Assembly (NCBI GenBank): GCA_003254925.1
Contig: QANZ01030995.1
Span: 48,562 to 112,561 of the forward strand
Source of the DNA: Chamaecrista fasciculata
Lineage: Eukaryota; Streptophyta; Magnoliopsida; Fabales; Fabaceae
Direction: 5' to 3'
Length of the DNA: 64,000 nucleotides
Program-made: the position numbers and the translations under genes
In this document: piece after piece, positions 1-11,077 of the stretch
Layout: the number at the start of each line of letters is the position of its first letter
How positions within the stretch are numbered: the first letter of the stretch is position 1
The notes under the pieces: model-generated
What the model was told of the DNA's origin: nothing
What the model saw: only the letters and a program-made list of their open reading frames with translations
Databases searched by the model: none

Positions 1-321
1 TCACTCTATTAATTTAGATACTATATTACTATCTAATTAGTATATTAATTTAAAATAGATAGGACAAAAGAGTATACCATTTTATTGTTTCGAAAATTTT
101 AATAGTAAATAATATACTATTAAAATAATATACTATTTAATTATACTATAGTAAATAAAGTTATAATTGATTCTATCTGTAGAACGAAAATCATTATCGA
201 TATTGGTGTTGTCAATAAATTATTTATCATTAAACCTTCTGTATATCATACAAATAGTGTTCATCCAAAATGTAGATGTCTTCGAAACAAATTAAATAAT
301 ACCAAATAGTCATCATATGGA
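1..321. other. AT-rich intergenic DNA, no gene seen
   Basis: Very AT-rich sequence with no convincing reading frame. It leads into the tandem duplication that follows. I see no gene or element boundary here. Confidence 0.5.
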
Positions 322-862
322 CGAAAACTAATTAAATAGTATAAAAAGTCTCCGAAACAATATAAAAACTTATTAATGTACTAAACACAACTAATTAAAG
401 ATGTTTAATTTAAAAAGTGATACAAGCAAATGTTTAGAATTTAAAATGATGTTACAAGTGTACAATACTATTAATTGAAATGTAAAATTAAGAATGCTTG
501 TGAAGATGATATATATATATATATATATATATTGCAAGCATATAAAGCTCAACCAAACAAAGACACTATGTTGTTTTTGTGGGAGATGATAAGAACAAAT
601 TAGATAGTATAAAAAGTCTCTGAAACAATATAAAAACTTAATGTACTAAAAACAACTAATTAAAGATGTTTAATTATAAAAGTGATACGAACAAATGTTT
701 AGAATTTAAAATGATGTGACAAGTGTACAATACTATTAATTGAAATGTAAAATTAAGAAATGTAAAATTAAGAATGCCTGAGAAGATGATATATATAGAT
801 ATATATTGCAAGCATATAAAACTCAACCAAACAAAGACACTATGTTGTTTTTGAGGGAGATG
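322..862. repeat. Tandem duplication, two copies of about 270 bp
   Basis: The stretch from about 322 to 590 is repeated almost word for word from about 595 to 862. Shared landmarks in both copies are the phrases GTATAAAAAGTCTC, GTACAATACTATTAATTG and CAAACAAAGACACTATG, in the same order. The copies differ by small indels, by the length of an internal AT run (about 508-532 in copy 1, shorter in copy 2), and by a short local duplication of AAATGTAAAATTAAG in copy 2. No coding capacity is evident. Confidence 0.8.
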
Positions 863-1020
863 AAATGTGAGGTTAAGATCTTCAAGTCACAATATCCAAA
901 GAATCAGCCAAGATGGAGTTGTCAAATTTGGAGAAAAAAGGAATCAAACTTTGCAAGAATGATGGACCATAAGTTGTGAAACAACTTTGGTATATATATA
1001 TATATATATACCCAAAAATA

Positions 1021-1593
1021 TGTTAGAAAATAATAAATAGAAGAAAGAGATGAAAAGAATAATATAAATTAATAGACGACTTTGAGCCTTGATGAATCAC
1101 TTTCCTTAAAGAGTGATTGTCTATACATTGGGGAATTATAGGCAAGCCTCTTCCAAGATACAACAAAGCCTATGAATTGAATTTTTCATGCTTTTATGTA
1201 TTGTATTTCGTCTTACATCTTGTGTGGTTTGGATCGCTATTTATAATTGACCATGAGACATAATCCATAAGATATGTCCTTTCATTTGAAAGATGTGTTT
1301 ATTAACTACTAATAGACACTATCTAAAAGTTAGATCTCTTCATAATAAAAGATGTGTCTATTAGTAATTGAAAGTCACAACTTCATAGATGTATCTTTTC
1401 AAATAAAAGGATATGTCTATTAATTATTAATAGACATCTTTTAAAAGGACTTCTCATGCCTTTTGATGAAACCAAGCATATAAACATAATTAATTTAATA
1501 TATTAACATATTAAATTAATTATACATCATAAATAGACTTTTATTTATTTTATCCAAAATAAACACATTGGTAATATTACAAACTATCCAACA
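1021..1593 (-). mobile_element. Copia-like 3' LTR with adjacent polypurine tract
   Basis: Read on the minus strand, the sequence AGTGGGGGAT (a polypurine tract, about 1594-1604) is followed directly by TGTTGGATAG, the usual start of a 3' LTR. The LTR then runs to CTAACA at 1021, giving TG...CA ends and about 573 bp. It contains a TATA-like TATAAATAG near 1240. Internal DNA continues beyond 1594 but I find no pol reading frame and no second LTR, so the element is probably truncated. The outer end at 1021 is inferred only from the terminal dinucleotides. Confidence 0.55.
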
Positions 1594-3039
1594 ATCCCCC
1601 ACTAGTTTGTAATATTGCATAACATCATGCATACTAGAAAGTATCTTACTTCGATTTGAACTTTCTATTAGTGTAAATTCTTTAAAGTTTTGACGAAGTA
1701 ATTGGTATCCTAAGATTTGAACCACTACTCCATATGCTAAAACCAAAAGCATTTACACACATGATATTATTATTTAATGACATAAATTCAATTCCTTACT
1801 TCAGCACTTTTATGGTCATGTGCAACTCTTGGTCTCATGAATATTTAACAAGACCAACCCTAAAACCTTGCATGAAGGGGCACCACTTTAATATTCACAT
1901 AGGTGGATTTGCCAACTATATCTCTGTTACTTAAGATATTTAACAATTCCATTAAGATCATATCAACCTCCCTTTCGTAATAATACGCACCATTAAGTTT
2001 TGTGACAATGTGTTCTTATCATCACGGCAATTTGAAAACATCCCAATCTATTTGATATATATACATCCCTATCATAAGTAATCATTTATGTTTCCTGTCT
2101 TTTATATGGTTGTAGCTTTAGTTGGATCCCTAGATGGGTTGATTATCTTGTCAATTTGTCTGAAACGAGGATAAGTCCTCTTGGATGGGTTGTAAACCCT
2201 CCACCTTCGTCAATTGATATCATGTCTAGTGTTGTTGTCTATGCTAGAGAGGGGATTGACTATTTTTACTTTGTTTTCATTTATATTATGCTTAGCTTTG
2301 CCTTGTTTTTAAATAAATTATGTTTCAGACAAAAAAAAAAATGTCTTTTCCGTCTTCATCACATTTATATCCTCCATTTAACACTATGCCTTTCAAAGCC
2401 TAATAATTCACCGATAAATTAAATTGCCAGTTTCTTAATTCATATTAATTTTTTATTTTATTATTAAATTTAAATTAACCAAATTTTATATAAAATGAAA
2501 ACATCAAACCTGCTGCATGAGTTATAATAAACTTTACTTAACCAAAATGGGAAAATACAAAAATAGAGAATAGCTTTGGTGAATAAAACAATAATACGAT
2601 AGAATGAAATTGCCCAACATCCTGATCATGCTCAACCAAGGATATGTACGTGCAAAATTCCTCTTTTGCCCTTCACGTGTTCATTTGAAAAAATTCAGAG
2701 CAAATTAGTATCAAGTTCTCATTAATACTTCCAAAAAAAATTGGAGACTAACGTTATTCGTATAGAAAGACCTAATTCATTTCAAAAAAAAAAATTTAAA
2801 GGAGAGATTTACTCAATATATATAGAGTTAAAAGACTATTTTACTAAATAATGTGAGACTTCAACGGTGTGTCTCGAACTTTTTTTTTTCCTGATGTGAT
2901 ACTAATATGATATCATTCTCTTTTTTATTTCTTTATTTTTTTAAAATAATGAATCATCCCCGTAATAAATTAGCATGATCAATTGAAGAAGTCGAGAAAA
3001 ACGTAGTTATATTATAAGGCACTATCTACTTACTAATTA
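1594..3039. other. Intergenic; probable decayed retroelement interior then AT-rich DNA
   Basis: The first few hundred bases abut the polypurine tract and probably belong to the same decayed retrotransposon. The remainder is AT-rich with several poly(A)/poly(T) runs. No reading frame here resembles a known protein. Confidence 0.4.
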
Positions 3040-4587
3040 ATATCATGTACACGCTGCTTATAAAAAAAAAAAAAAAAAAAGGCAAAACACCCTTTCATGC
3101 TCCTAACGTTTGCAGTGATTTTCAGTTATACCCCTAACGTTTCATTTTGTTCAGGCATGCCCTCAATGTGCAACCAACGTTTCAATTATGCCCTCAATTT
3201 TAACTCAATGCACATGTGGCAATTTTTTTTGCTTATGTGTCATTTTTTTTGTCTGACTTGATTACGTGGCATCATGACTGGGCATTCTTATCTTTTTTTT
3301 CCACCTTGGCATGATGACTGGATTCCAGCGTGGCATCCGAAAAGAAAAATTACAACACTAATTTTTTTTACTTCATTCATCTCATCTACGCCTTCTTTCA
3401 CTCAAACCCTAAAAAATTTTTTAATTCATCGTCTTCCCAAAATCCATCTTCCAAACTCATCACAAATCTGAAAAATTCACAGTAGAATGCAAAAAAAAAA
3501 AAATCTTAAACCTAAACCCAAAATCACCCTAAACTCAAAATCCATCGCAAATCTTCACTTTAAACCCAAAATCCATCACAAATCTTTATCTTATGTGCAT
3601 ATTCGACCCTATTTCATAAATTGGGGATTTGAAATTGGGGATTGAGGTCAAAATTGGAGATTCGACCCTATTCAACCCAAAATCCATGACGACGAACTTC
3701 AACCCAAAATTCACGATGACGAACGACGGACTCTGTATATAGATAAGAAGACGACGATGGCCTCAGAAGAACGCGATCCACCCCTCCTCAGAAGACGACA
3801 GCCACCGTAGGTGAAGGCTTTTCTGGCCGTCGGTTGTAGAATGCAGAAAGAGAGAGGAAGATGGAGCGTATGGCAGTGATGGAGTGTATGTTGTTGATGA
3901 TGATGATGATCTAAGTTGATGAAGATGATGATCTGAGGAGGAAGATGATGATGTACGTTGACAAAGATGATGATAGGATGAAGATGATGATGTTGATTCT
4001 AGGTTTTGAGATGATGATTAAAAAAAATTAATCTAAAGATGAAGATTAGGGTTAAAATTAATTACAGAATGGCCCCAAATGATTTAGGAATTAGGGTTTT
4101 AGGGTTTAGAGTTTAAAGTTTTAGGGGATAGGGACCTATCTGATTTCTTTTTTTATTTATTTATTTCTGATTTAATAAAGATGATAAACATTTGAGTCTA
4201 ATCTATAATTAATCAAGGACTTGGTTGAAAGAAATTCTATGAGAAAAGAAAGATTCTGATTTAAGAGAAGTCTAATGGGCTTTCTGTAATTTTTTTATGT
4301 TCAGAAATGTGAATCCACGTGGAAATGCCACGGTGGAGAAAAAAAAAATAAGAATGCCCAGTCATGATGCCACGTAATCAAGCCAGACAAAAAAAATGAC
4401 ACATAAGCAAAAAAATTGCCACATGTGCATTGAGTCAAAATTGAGGGCATAATTGAAACGTTGGTTGCACATTGAGGGCATGCCTGAACAAAATGAAACG
4501 TTAGGAGTATAACTAAAAATTACTGCAAACGTTAGGGGCACGAAAGGATGTTTTGCCAAAAAAAATATATATATATCATGTACACGC
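3040..4587. repeat. 15-bp direct repeat bracketing a DNA transposon
   Basis: ATATCATGTACACGC occurs at 3040-3054 and again at 4573-4587, just outside the foldback element at 3081-4557 and its flanking A-rich DNA. The left copy is followed by TGCTTAT and about 18 A; the right copy is preceded by A8 and an AT run. This looks like the target duplication of a small poly(A) retroposon into which the DNA transposon later inserted. Confidence 0.6.
3081..4557. mobile_element. Foldback (Mutator-like) element, 1.48 kb
   Basis: The left end GGCAAAACACCCTTTC pairs with the right end GAAAGGATGTTTTGCC, and the inverted similarity continues for over 200 bp. The arms contain repeated phrases of the type CCTAACGTTT and GCCCTCAAT. 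The flanks are poly(A) on both sides (3072-3080 and 4558-4566), so a 9-bp target duplication cannot be judged. The interior (about 3370-4140) holds short imperfect repeats (AACCCAAAATCCAT type, GATGAT runs) and a GC-richer patch near 3750-3860 that could be a captured gene piece, but I do not recognise it. Confidence 0.75.
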
Positions 4588-5931
4588 CAAGTTAGATTCT
4601 TTCTAGCTAGGTACTATCATGGCGTTGACTTGTGTTTCTTACTATTAGTCGCTATTTTTTGTTTCCTTTTGAATTTTCTGAATGGAACATATATATAATT
4701 TCTGCCTTTTGAATTTGAGCGTTATCATAGACGATTTTATAGGACCTACTTTGATTCAACTTATATACTACTGGTCCCCCCACACACATTCTCAAATCTT
4801 CGATAAGATCTGAGAAATCCAAGTTCTAGAACACTCCTTGGTCTTCCTCAGATTCATATCTTTATATAAGATTTATATTAGAATAGAGAATTCACTGCTT
4901 TAACTTATGGAAAGTGCCAGCAGATATATTATTAGCTGAAGAAGTTGGAACTAATTTTTTGTATTCATTTGTTGAGCATTCCTCCACAAGTCTCAAATCG
5001 GAGAGTGTGAGAAAGCTATATTTGGTTAGCTTTCACTTTTAATACATCAACAAATATCAACATATAAATTTGTCATTGGCTTAAAAAGAGTGTTGAGATT
5101 TGGATATTTGTATGTTTGTATGTTTTGATTAGGATATGTAAATATGTAATGTTATTCCTTCACAGACTAAATATTAGTGAAGTTGTTTAAGCAGGTAAGT
5201 GGTAACTATTTGAGGCATCAAATAATATTAATTAAAGATTTTTCGTTTGTGCTTTTCTTTATTCTCTTTATTTATTTATTTGGTCTAATGTTCATCGATC
5301 AAATTATACTTATCTTTGTCTTAAAATTTATTTTGATTCTTTATCTTTCAAAATATTTAAATTAATCTTATTTATTTTCATAGTAATTCATTTTGACCCT
5401 CAACTACTGCATAAAATTATATATTTCTTATTTCAAGTTTGAATGAGAGCTACAATTTACTTATGACAAGTACTTCGTTCTCTATCCAATTTGGACCGCA
5501 AACAAGGTCAAATTAAGTTCGTAAAGTGGACCATTTGTTTCTCAGTTAAACGAGTAAAATTTGTTATGTATATATGTTGATTTCAATTTTAAATGTAATA
5601 AATTTAGAGTTACAAATTATTTTTCGATTTTTTTCGATTAAAGTTGTCAACAAATAAGATCAAATAGACTTGGAAAGTGGGTTTGTGACTAAAAGGAATT
5701 CACTTTTAAAGTCAATTTGACCTCATTTATTGACGATTACATATCAACAGAAAAAAAAATTCATTAAGAATAATTTATAATTTTAAATTCACCATATTCA
5801 AATTTAAAATAAAAAATATGACTAATTTTATTTATTTAACTGCCAAACGAGCAAAATGAAAGTATATTATACAAAAGTCAAACTGTGGACTCCTTTTCTT
5901 TGGGCCAAAATGAAGACTTCTTAATATACTA
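4588..5931. other. Intergenic DNA with dispersed repeat
   Basis: No gene found. The segment from about 5420 to 5735 belongs to a dispersed repeat family (TTTCAAGTTTGAATG, then CTATCCAATT, then CAACAAATAAG, then AAAGTGG) that recurs near 7.0, 14.2, 35.6 and 37.4 kb. Confidence 0.5.
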
Positions 5932-6645
5932 CTCTCTCCGGTTCTGAATATCTGGTGTTTTAGAAAATCATTTTTGTTCCAAAATATCTGATGTTTTATA
6001 AATTCAAGAGAGCATTAATTATTTTTTGGGTAAATTACACTTTGGTACCCTGTGGTTTGACCCTATTTCACTTTGGTACCCTGTGGTTTGAAACTTGACA
6101 CTTTGGTACCCTATGGTATTCTCCATTAACACTTTGGTACCGTTTGGAGCTATTTTGTAATTTTAACCATAACAAATTTTGCAAAAATTACATATTGACC
6201 CCAAAAAAATTTTCAAAAAATTACAAATAGGTCCCTAGATACATATTATATAGGGACTAAAATGAAAAATTTAAAATTTTTTTGGGGTCAATATGTAATT
6301 TTTGTAAAATTTATTATGGTTAAAATTACAAAATAGCTCCAAAGGGTACCAAAGTGTTAATGGAGAATACCACAGGGTACCAAAGTGTCAAGTTTCAAAC
6401 CACAGGGTACCAAAGTGAAATAAGGTCAAACCACAGGGTACCAAAGTGTAATTTACCCTTATTTTTTTACCATTCTACCCCTATTAAATATAGTAGAGTC
6501 ATAAATGTATAAACATTTTCTAAGTAATTTAATAGGGATAGTTTAGTCATTTTACTTCATTTTTCTCTTCATTCTATGTTGGCTAATCATTTCCTTAATC
6601 TGTGTGTAGAAACCTTAAACACCAGATATATAGAACCGGAGGGAG
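5932..6645. mobile_element. Stowaway-type MITE (interrupted by a nested element)
   Basis: The left end CTCTCTCCGGTTCTGAATAT and the right end (reverse complement CTCCCTCCGGTTCTATATAT) form terminal inverted repeats of the classic plant Stowaway CTCCCTCCG type. Both sides are flanked by TA (5930-5931 and 6646-6647), the expected Tc1/mariner target duplication. Removing the nested element at 6028-6458 and one 9-bp duplication leaves about 274 bp, a normal MITE length. Confidence 0.85.
6028..6458. mobile_element. Foldback Mutator-like element nested in the MITE
   Basis: The ends are GGGTAAATTACACTTTGG and its inverted copy, and both arms contain four tandem units of the type CACTTTGGTACCCTGTGGT. 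The element is bracketed by an exact 9-bp duplication TTATTTTTT (6019-6027 and 6459-6467). The centre is short and non-coding. A 9-bp duplication is the usual product of Mutator-superfamily transposition. Confidence 0.85.
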
Positions 6646-6647
6646 TA

Positions 6648-7963
6648 ATAAGTAATAAGTGTACTTTATTTGACTAGTTTTAGAATAATCGAAGATGACC
6701 AATACACACACAAAATTAAATGCGAAATCCAGTATAACGTCCCAAATCCAGTATAACGTGTGCTTCTGCTTGAAAAATTAAGTGCCTGTTTGGGGCCATT
6801 TCCATTCAGTCGTATCTCATTCAATCTTAATCTCATCTAAGTAGTAATCATAGATGTAGGTTCTGTAAAAAGATAAACAGCTAGCTGTCCTCGTTTTTGG
6901 CAATATTGAAAACTTTGGTTGAATATTCAAATTGGTCCTATATCTTTATTTTAAAATTCATTTTAATTATTTCTTTTAAAATGTTTAATTGGTCCTATAT
7001 GTCTCTATAGTGGGTTACTTTTGAATCAAATTGCAGAATATTATCATATCTTTTTAGTTTCAAATTCAAATGTGACGAGTTGCTTTGGCTAATATTTTTT
7101 TATCCAATTAGAGCCATAAAAAACAAGCTAAGTTGGTCAGATTGAGTCTGAAAGAGGGTCACTCATTTCACGATCAAACAATCAAAGTTGGTCATATATA
7201 TTTCTTTTGTTTCAAGTAGAAAGCGATGAGTTTGAAATTACGAATTACTCTTCACGAGTTTTTCTTTTTTGCCTAGTTAAGATTATGAATAAATGAGGTC
7301 GATCAATTCGGGCCCGAAGTGGGTTTGAGATCATTTTTTTTTTCACTTTTAGATTCCAAACCCACTTTTAGACACGATTTAACCTTATTTACTAACAATG
7401 TTATATAGGAAAAAAAATGACTTGTCAATAGTAACTTGTAGTTTCGAACTCGAAGTGATAAATATATGATCAACTTTACTTATTTAACCGTAAAATGAGT
7501 GGTCCAATTTTCAAACTCGATTTGATTTTGTTTGCTAATGGCCTTAACTGAATAGAAAAGTACTCATCAAAAATAACTTTTGTAGCTCTAAACTCATAGC
7601 ATTCGAATTTAAAACGGGGGAAAGATTATCACATATATTCAATAATTTGAAATCAAATTAAATCAATATGGAAACATATAAAATCGAGTTGAATATTGTG
7701 AAAGATAAATAATTAAAATGAACTTTGAGATAAAAGTACATGACCCATTTGAACATTTGGCCAAAAATTTTACATGCATGCAGCAAAGTTAATATCATTC
7801 TATATATGTAAATGACGAAAATAACTATAAGCACGTCTGGAGTCAAAAGTTGCGACACTAAATCCTCCCTAACGACCTAACTATGGATTATGTCTCACCT
7901 AATGATGATTAATAGATAATTAGTGCTTAACATTCTCCTACTTTTACTTCACAAATGTGAAAT
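6648..7963. other. Intergenic DNA with dispersed repeat dimer
   Basis: No gene found. Two diverged tandem units of the dispersed repeat lie at about 7020-7330. There is also a small tandem duplication of AATCCAGTATAACGT near 6728-6758. Confidence 0.45.
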
Positions 7964-7972
7964 GACGGCTTC

Positions 7973-8314
7973 CTATAAAGCATGGACAGTTCATTTTGAA
8001 AGCGTGTCACCGTGTCAGACACGTGTCAGTGTCCGACACTCGTACGACACCGACACGACACATATACATAAATTTTAAAATATAAATCAATTTTTTGTAA
8101 CTTTAACATGACATACAAAAAAAAATAATAAATATGACATATATTATGAATAAAAATTGTAATTTTTAAATTTTTCATTAAAAATTATGAATATTTAATT
8201 ATTTATATATATAAATGTATGCCGTGTCGTGTCGGGTAATTCTGAGAGTTTGGCGTGTCGCTGTATCTGTGTCCGTGTCGTGTCCCGTATCCCTGTCAGT
8301 GTCCATGCTTCATA
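7973..8314. mobile_element. GTGTCG-rich foldback element, 342 bp
   Basis: The left end TATAAAGCATGGACA pairs with the right end TGTCCATGCTTCATA. Both arms are filled with short GTGTC/GACAC units and the centre is AT-rich. An exact 9-bp direct repeat GACGGCTTC flanks it (7964-7972 and 8315-8323), so it fits the Mutator-like class although its ends differ from the other elements here. Confidence 0.8.
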
Positions 8315-8660
8315 GACGGCTTCTGTAACTGTATTATCTTTATTAAGAAGAGCGATGGATTACCTATAATACACACACAACAGTATACACAATGTATAGA
8401 TCCTGGTGAGTGGTGGGGTCTAACACTTATATTATATATAATTAAAATAAGGATAAAATTTAAGTATTTTTTTTTATATTTTTGCTATAAAAGTTTTTAA
8501 TAAATATTCGATGTGATAAAAATTTTATATATGACTAATTATAATAAAGTGATAATATAAAACACATTTTACATGAAGAATTCTAGAAGAGAAAGAATAT
8601 AAATTAAATTTATAATTAGAAAAATTTTATAATAAAAATATAAAGAATTTTACTTCAATT

Positions 8661-8786
8661 TTTTTCTTAAAATAATTAATAGACCCCAGCTGCAGCTGCA
8701 ACATCAAAACTTTTTTGTACACGAAAAACATTATACATATATATTTTTCTTAAAATAATTAATAGACCCCAGCTGCAGCTGCAACA
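8661..8786. repeat. 43-bp direct duplication containing an AGCTGCAGCT palindrome
   Basis: Positions 8661-8703 and 8744-8786 are identical over 43 bases, separated by 40 bases. Each copy ends in AGACCCCAGCTGCAGCTG followed by CAACA, containing the palindrome CAGCTGCAGCTG. No gene is associated. Confidence 0.85.
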
Positions 8787-9271
8787 AAAATGTATACATA
8801 TATATAAGAACCGCTAATTTCATATTCATTAATGAATTAATTTCTTTCCAGAAGTGGCATATTATAGGTATATACAGATTTTACCTACCCAAAAAACAAA
8901 AGGGAATGCAGTAGAATCAGGCTTGCCTCTTACTAAATATTGAGGTGTATATGTTGCCATGATTTGTAAAATAAAATTTGCAATGATCAATCAATTAAAT
9001 AATTAAGAAACACTAAAGCCGATCAGTAATATGGTCATGTTTGCTTTCTGTATATTTCGTGGATTCTCATTCAAAGTTTTGAGCGTTCAAACGCACCCAA
9101 ATCCATTATTTTGTTTTGGTTAGTTAATTTGTTTCCAAAATCTTATTTCCTAGCTAGATTGCCAATTTTTACTGAATTAATTATAACCACAAAGACCAAA
9201 TGAAATTAGTGGAAACTGGAAAGTCAAAGTGTGTGACACTGTAATTAAATTACTTGATTGCTTCCTTTCAC

Positions 9272-9310
9272 CATTCATTATTTTTTTTTGGCCAGATTCA
9301 ACATTCATTA
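9272..9310 (-). mobile_element. Micro-retroposon scar (tag plus poly(A), 9-bp duplication)
   Basis: CATTCATTA at 9272-9280 is repeated at 9302-9310. Between them is a 21-base insert reading, on the minus strand, TTGAATCTGGCC followed by A9. The shape is that of a retroposon cut off almost at its 3' end. Confidence 0.6.
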
Positions 9311-9631
9311 ATTAATTATTTAAGTTTGTCTTCTCTCTGTCGACTATCATAATTTAGATTGAAACCTCTGCATTTGTCCCATTATTTTCTGATGACATGC
9401 ATGCGTAGTATATAGTATATACAATATAGTGAAGTCTATTTTTTTCTTTAGGCACAACATATATATAATCAAAGAAAATGCCTCCAAGGAAATTGGTTTG
9501 GAGTTGATTTAGCTTAGCTTAACCAAAGATCTTGAATTCTAAACTTAAATATACAAATATTTATTGGCCAGGAGAGCTTTATTGGCCCCCTTATCATCAT
9601 TAATGAGAATAGTATGTATCAATATTATAAA

Positions 9632-10074
9632 GACCAAAGTGCACTTTTGGTCCCATAACTTTTGCTCAAGTTTCAATTTGGTCCCATAATTTTTTTTATT
9701 GCACTTTTAGTCCCATAACTTTTGTTCAAGTTTCAGATTTGGTTCCAGATTGCACTTTTGGTCTCATATCTTTGGGCCAAGTTACAGAATTGGTCTTATA
9801 TCTTTTGGTCATGTTGTAGAATTAGTCTCATATAATTGGATCAGGTGCATAATTGGTCTCATATTTTTAGATCAGGTGGAACTGATGGTGAAAATTTTTA
9901 CAAAAATATAGGATCAATTCTACAACTTGACCAAAAGATATAGGACCAAAAGTGATACACGACCAAATCTACAACTTTTTACAAAGATATGGGACCAAAA
10001 GTGCAACAAAAAAAGTTATGGGACCAAATTGAAACCTGAGCAAAAGTTATGGGACCAAAAAGTGCACTTTGACC
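9632..10074. mobile_element. Foldback Mutator-like element, 443 bp
   Basis: The ends GACCAAAGTGCACTTTT and AAAAGTGCACTTTGACC are inverted, and both arms contain repeated TTTTGGTCCCATAACTTTTG-type units. The flanks TATTATAAA (9623-9631) and TACTATAAA (10075-10083) match at 8 of 9 positions, an aged 9-bp target duplication. The interior is non-coding. Confidence 0.8.
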
Positions 10075-10445
10075 TACTATAAAAAAGGATAAATAAAAAT
10101 TACTCATAGTTAATACCAAAAAATACTTTCCAGCAGAAATTTGACTTTTATCACTATTTATTTATTCATTACGGTGAAACCTTGACATTGTGCAGTTTGG
10201 TATCAGAAGAGTTATGGAAAAGGGAAAATCAAGGAATCAAAATAGAATGGCTTAATTACTTTCAAGTTTCAATTATTCACAAAATTACTTAAAACATGTT
10301 TAATTTTGGGTTGCAAACATATATATATATATATATNAAAAATGAACATGGGCTAGTTAGAGAAAAGTGGGTGATTTTTTTTTCTTTTTTAATTTTTTAA
10401 TTTAATAATTTTGACCAACCATAAAGAGATGGAGCCATATAATAT

Positions 10446-10512
10446 AGTATAGATATAGATATAGATATAAATATAAATATAGATATAGATATAGTTATAA
10501 ATATATATAAAA
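10446..10512. repeat. ATAGAT hexamer microsatellite
   Basis: Runs of ATAGAT and the variant ATAAAT are repeated for about 65 bases, close to two ambiguous bases (10337, 10527) that sit in neighbouring AT repeats. The open frame read through it on the minus strand is a product of the repeat, not a gene. Confidence 0.8.
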
Positions 10513-10893
10513 GATATATAATTATANAACAAAAAAAAATCCTAATTTTGTCTAACTGCGCAGGCTTCGCCAACATATTTGCACAAACATTCCCGAATCT
10601 GTGTGTGTGCTGAAATATAAATTGATTAATCCACTCGATACACAGAAAGAGTGCAGGCAAATGATGATGATCATCAGTACTAATATTGTCAGTGAAGAAA
10701 ACAGCCAAACTCTTGTTATGAATCTCAACAATAAGAAGAGAAGAGCAATGTTTATTTAAGAGCCCAAAGTTGAACAGTGAAACTACATCCAAACTCCAAA
10801 AAGGCAGAAAAACCCACCACCCAAAAAAAAAACAAAGAGAGTAGAAAAAGAGAAAGAGAGGTCAACGCTGCCATTCACTTTTTTCATGAAATA

Positions 10894-10913
10894 TGACGTC
10901 ATGTTCCACGTCA
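10894..10913 (+). promoter_or_regulatory. ACGT-core elements upstream of the CCT gene
   Basis: TGACGTCA (10894-10901) is a perfect bZIP-type palindrome, and CCACGTCA (10906-10913) follows four bases later. A TATA-like CATAAATAC lies near 10975 and the start codon at 11078. These spacings suit a promoter for the CCT-domain gene; binding by any particular factor is inference. Confidence 0.5.
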
Positions 10914-11077
10914 TCGAGCAGCTGGCGTCCCATCATCATGTATTAATTTTGGAGCTTTCCTTGTGTGAAACTCTCATAAATACTTGCCACTCCTCACACT
11001 AACAACATCTCATATTCAGTATAACTGCATCTTCTTCCTCCCTTTGAAATCTGAAACATCCAAGAAGCCCACGCGCC

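Noticed and set aside
10397..10792. A 131-codon open frame on the minus strand
   Set aside because: Much of it is the ATAGAT/AT repeat, giving an Ile/Ser/Phe pattern, and it contains an ambiguous base. There is no recognisable domain.
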